Shown in pieces: positions 61,614 to 64,000 of a stretch of DNA of 64,000 nucleotides. The DNA is from Flectobacillus roseus (GTDB lineage: Bacteria > Bacteroidota > Bacteroidia > Cytophagales > Spirosomataceae), in NCBI RefSeq assembly GCF_030056665.1, contig NZ_JASHIG010000002.1, one strand, 5' to 3'. The translations under genes were made by a program, and so were the position numbers. A model generated the notes under the pieces. It was not told the origin of the DNA, searched no databases, and was given only the letters and a program-made list of their open reading frames with translations. The first letter of the stretch is position 1, and each line of letters opens with the position of its first letter.

Positions 61614-61885
61614 AAGCGTTTGCTAAATTGGGTAGTGGTCACACTACTCATTTTTCTGAGATAAAACAACCGAATACCCTAGCCAACCTCTTTTAGAGCT
61701 ATTTAAAGGAGGGATATTTGTATATTTCTCAGAAAATAACCTCAAATTAGTCACCCTTAAAACTGAGTGAAAGTTTATTTTTATTTTGATATATTTGAGT
61801 TGGACAGCAGGCATATGGGTTTTAGTTCTGACTAGGATATCTCTATAGCCTTTAAACCTGGCCGCACGACAACGTTAGCGAAAAT
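61614..61885 (+). repeat. Intergenic module R4 with palindrome
   Basis: Begins GCTAAATTGGGTAGTGGTC, terminator-like ACCTCTTTTAGAGC/ATTTAAAGGAGGG (about 61686-61713), AAAGTTTATTTTTATTTTGA and TATATTTG (61790-61797). The following palindrome pairs AGCAGGCATATGGGTTTTAG (about 61804-61825) with CTTTAAACCTGGCCGCACG (about 61851-61869) and ends at CAACGTTAGCG (61870-61880). Confidence 0.65.
61790..61797 (+). promoter_or_regulatory. Promoter -7 box of module R4
   Basis: TATATTTG, about 125 bases before the start at 61923. Confidence 0.5.
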
Positions 61886-61922
61886 CCCCTATATGACAAT
61901 GAAAATGAAGGACTAGATTGAC

Positions 61923-62345
61923 TTGATCGTAAATAAACATTTAGATGAAGGAATTACCATTAACGCTCCAGCAACACTTTCTGACATTTCAGACTTTGAG
62001 ATGCATATTGGCTTTTCTTTGCCAACAGATTTTAGAGAATTCTATTTGACTTGCAATGGTTTTGGTTGTAATGAGGACACCTTTAATATGACTCCACTCG
62101 AAGATATTTTACTATATGAACAAAACTTTGGAAACAACTGGTTCTATTTTTCGGAATACATGATTTACTCGGACATGTGGGGACTTAGACGAACTACAAC
62201 AGGACAATTTGAAATTTTTAATGGAAGCTATCCCGACAAAAGTATGACATCATCTCTCACAGAATTTCTCCAAAGATTTATAACAGGAAATGTATTCGAA
62301 ATTGGCGGACTGTATGACTGGCATGACGAATTGGGAGTAAAATAA
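61923..62345 (+). CDS. SMI1/KNR4 (SUKH) family protein, unusual TTG start
   Basis: 140 residues from TTG at 61923. SUKH features: LSDISDFEMHIGFSLPTDFREFYLTCNGFGC near residues 20-50, ILLYEQNFGNNWFYFSEYM, and late hydrophobic strands. SUKH proteins are often immunity proteins against toxins, or act in cell-wall signalling. In the same frame an ATG at 61893 would give MTMKMKD and then a TAG stop (61914-61916), then IDLIVNKH continuing the protein. Either TTG is the real start or the gene carries a nonsense change near its original start. Codons after 61923 are clean. Confidence 0.65.
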   Translation: MIVNKHLDEGITINAPATLSDISDFEMHIGFSLPTDFREFYLTCNGFGCNEDTFNMTPLEDILLYEQNFGNNWFYFSEYMIYSDMWGLRRTTTGQFEIFNGSYPDKSMTSSLTEFLQRFITGNVFEIGGLYDWHDELGVK

Positions 62346-62724
62346 CGATTCAGTCCGTTTTTTCTCTAGGTACTGTTAAAAATTAGAGCTTCGTAGATAG
62401 AAAAATATTTTGATAATAATCTGGGCATTTACGCTAAGAATTCTACCCAAAAGCAATACTTTGTCCATTACCTACAAGGATATGGAGGCACCAAATGGTA
62501 ATATAAGCGTTTAACAATGTATACGGCGATGATGAAACGTATAATTCCATAAAACCATTTGTTATAGCTGTTGGACATGAAACATAATGACCTTATTACT
62601 AAGGTAAAATCATCAAAAATTGGCATTTGACTGTAACTCCATAATGGCAATTCTTAATGAATTAGCGTATCAGGAATACAAGAACTCACACTAGGAAAAA
62701 ACAATTGTTGAAATCAAAGTTTGA
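62346..62724. other. 379-base region without gene
   Basis: No gene seen. Short inverted pairs are present (ATTACC near 62470 with GGTAAT near 62498), and the stop of the SUKH gene runs into AATAACGATTCAG, similar to AATAACGACAGG at 58234. No TATATTTG or terminator is recognised. Confidence 0.4.
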
Positions 62725-63198
62725 ATGAAAAGATTTGCACGTATAACCTTGATATTTATTCTTTTCATTTCGATGAGTTGTGATTCAATATTTCTACAAT
62801 CTCGTGAATTTGAAAAAGAATTTAAAATTTTCACTTCGGAGTCAGATTCAGTTTTACATGATGGAGATTTTTTGCATCCTTCCTATGCCTATATGAAAAA
62901 TGGAAAAATAATAGGTATGGAGTTCAATTCAAATCCTGAATGTGGGAAAATTACTAGAAGATACTTTTTAGACGAGGAGGAAAAAATCAACAAAATAATT
63001 CTTGAAAAAGATTACTGGAGTGAACATTGCGGAGCACTATTTGATTCCATATTTGTAATAGAAATTCCTGCGAAGCGAATAAAAATTTACTCAAAATCAA
63101 CATTTGGGAAAATAATTAAGGATAGCAATATTATTCAAAATGAGCAAATTAATATTGTTAAATACAATGAAGAAATACAAAAATGGCACACCAAATAA
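62725..63198 (+). CDS. Small lipoprotein of unknown function
   Basis: 157 residues. Lipoprotein signal peptide with lipobox FISMSC (Cys about residue 19). The mature part is charged and shows repeated K/E-rich segments (NPECGKITRRYFLDEEEKIN, EKDYWSEHCGALFDSIFVIE) with two more Cys. No family recognised. Intact frame and a normal ATG start. Stop TAA at 63196-63198, at the start of module R5. Confidence 0.65.
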   Translation: MKRFARITLIFILFISMSCDSIFLQSREFEKEFKIFTSESDSVLHDGDFLHPSYAYMKNGKIIGMEFNSNPECGKITRRYFLDEEEKINKIILEKDYWSEHCGALFDSIFVIEIPAKRIKIYSKSTFGKIIKDSNIIQNEQINIVKYNEEIQKWHTK

Positions 63199-63590
63199 CA
63201 CGAGTAGCGTAGCTATTTCACCACTCATTTTTATATAATTACTTCTACCAGATATACATACTGCCCCTTTAAAGCGCTTAAATGGAGGTTTGTTTTTTTA
63301 ATTGAGGCACTTGCAATTGAGTTATTAACGACTAGTTGTTTTTAAGAGGGATGATACAAAAAATGAAAATCAATAGTTATTTGCTATGGCAACTAAAGAT
63401 TCTACACAGGATGGAAGTTTATATTTACTTCTCTATATTTGAGAAACGCTACAGGCATACAGTTTTGCGTCGGGCCACCCACTTAATATTTACCAACAAT
63501 TATTCAATTGCACTTTAGTAATAAATTAGAACTTTGTGCTCGAAAATCTGCCCGAACTTAATGCTAGAAAACTTTAGCGAGTAACAAAAT
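63196..63590 (+). repeat. Intergenic module R5 with palindrome
   Basis: TAACACGAGTAGCGTAGC, a terminator-like CCCCTTTAAAGC/GCTTAAATGGAGG then TTTGTTTTTTTA (about 63264-63301), GAAGTTTATATTTACTTCTC and TATATTTG (63434-63441). The palindrome pairs CGCTACAG...CGGGC (63448-63476) with GCCCGAAC...TAGCG (about 63552-63582). Unlike R1-R4 there is no cassette gene after it; the IS4-like gene begins at 63708. Confidence 0.65.
63434..63441 (+). promoter_or_regulatory. Promoter -7 box of module R5
   Basis: TATATTTG, same context as in R1-R4. Confidence 0.5.
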
Positions 63591-63657
63591 AAAATCCATA
63601 TACTTATAGAATATTTTACTCGACCCGAGTGTTTTCTTGTGATTGGATAAAAAAGCG

Positions 63658-63705
63658 AAAAAGCTGATTTTTGTAGTTACGACACAAACAAAAAAACAGC
63701 TTTTT
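63658..63705 (+). promoter_or_regulatory. 5' leader hairpin of the transposase gene
   Basis: AAAAAGCTG (63658-63666) pairs with CAGCTTTTT (63697-63705), and the ATG follows after 2 bases. A hairpin at this position can hide the start site when transcription runs in from outside, a known device of insertion sequences; that role is inferred. Confidence 0.5.
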
Positions 63706-63707
63706 CT

Positions 63708-64000
63708 ATGGCACAGAGTCCATCTACAAATATATATGAAATACTTAGAAGCTTAGGCATTGTCAAGCATAAAAAGCGACAGGAGTTTATTTGTGATATA
63801 GTAGAAGGTCTCATAGAGAGTCGTTCGGTACATTTTTCACAGATAGCAGCCAAGATAAAAGGCAAAGCCAAAGTCGCCTCTATAGAGCGAAGGATACAAG
63901 ATTTTTTTCAAAAGGTATCCTTTGATTATTTACAGTTGGGAGTATTCTTCATGGGTTTTGTGCCACACCAACGAGTAGTAGTCAGCATAGACCGTACGGA
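63708..64000 (+). CDS. IS4-family-like transposase, N-terminal part (3' end outside window)
   Basis: From the ATG at 63708 the frame runs to the window end (97 codons). It has the start of an IS4-type transposase: SPSTNIYEILRSLGIVKHKKR, a segment HFSQIAAKIKGKAKVASIERRIQDFFQ (HTH-like) and VVVSIDRTE at the edge, which fits the first Asp of the DDE active site (SIDRT). The IS left end is not located: sequence before 63650 shows no clear terminal repeat. Whether the element is complete cannot be seen here. Confidence 0.75.
   Translation, partial: MAQSPSTNIYEILRSLGIVKHKKRQEFICDIVEGLIESRSVHFSQIAAKIKGKAKVASIERRIQDFFQKVSFDYLQLGVFFMGFVPHQRVVVSIDRT

Noticed and set aside
63336..63518. An open frame of 60 codons in module R5.
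   Set aside because: It is a translation of the repeat core and palindrome arm, not an independent gene.
1..64000. CRISPR arrays, rRNA and tRNA genes.
   Set aside because: No regularly spaced identical repeats and no tRNA- or rRNA-like sequence was seen.

Overview
The window looks like a chromosome segment of a Bacteroidota bacterium, probably order Cytophagales. The evidence is the low-GC sequence, promoters with the Bacteroidota -7 box TAnnTTTG, little sign of Shine-Dalgarno sequences, two very large secreted proteins ending in type IX secretion (T9SS) sorting domains, many lipoproteins, and a heme-c-containing bd-type oxidase pair of the kind seen in this phylum. I saw no rRNA, tRNA or CRISPR array.

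Layout. 1-4.8 kb is a signalling block: a Crp/Fnr tail, an orphan cyclic-nucleotide-binding protein, a tandem universal stress protein, a receiver-Crp fusion and its likely PAS histidine kinase partner. 5-10 kb holds small housekeeping and accessory genes (two GNATs, DUF1801, DoxX, VOC, a GlxA-type AraC regulator, an alpha/beta hydrolase). 10.4-30.5 kb is a catabolic region: an IlvD/Edd sugar-acid dehydratase, GH125 mannosidase, transglutaminase-like protein, four SDR dehydrogenases in all, an S9 peptidase, a lipase-like lipoprotein, an HDAC-like deacetylase, and a minus-strand run that can be read as a complete oxidative 6-deoxyhexose (L-fucose or L-rhamnose) route to pyruvate and lactate. 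30.9-53.5 kb is dominated by exported proteins (a giant repeat protein and a metalloprotease, both T9SS cargo; a beta-helix carbohydrate-binding lipoprotein; GH43; a BNR_4 protein; SGNH hydrolase), plus a sterol-desaturase-type enzyme, a cysteine-less peroxiredoxin homologue and the oxidase pair with two tiny membrane ORFs downstream.

54.3-63.6 kb is different. Short, mostly unrecognised genes, all on the + strand, alternate with long imperfect palindromes and with a diverged intergenic module that carries a terminator hairpin and then a TATATTTG promoter box. For two units the bases at the left junction (GTTGGCAGTA, GTTAGCTGAT) are the exact reverse complement of bases at the right end of the same unit. 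This is the arrangement expected of integron-type gene cassettes. No integrase gene is in the window. I regard this as the most interesting part. The window ends inside an IS4-like transposase gene.

The chromosomal intergenic spaces are unusually rich in repeats: about 300-bp elements with GTAGAGACGCAATGATTGCG ends around a terminator hairpin, nested palindromes, short inverted-repeat elements, and stretches built from degenerate 7-base words.
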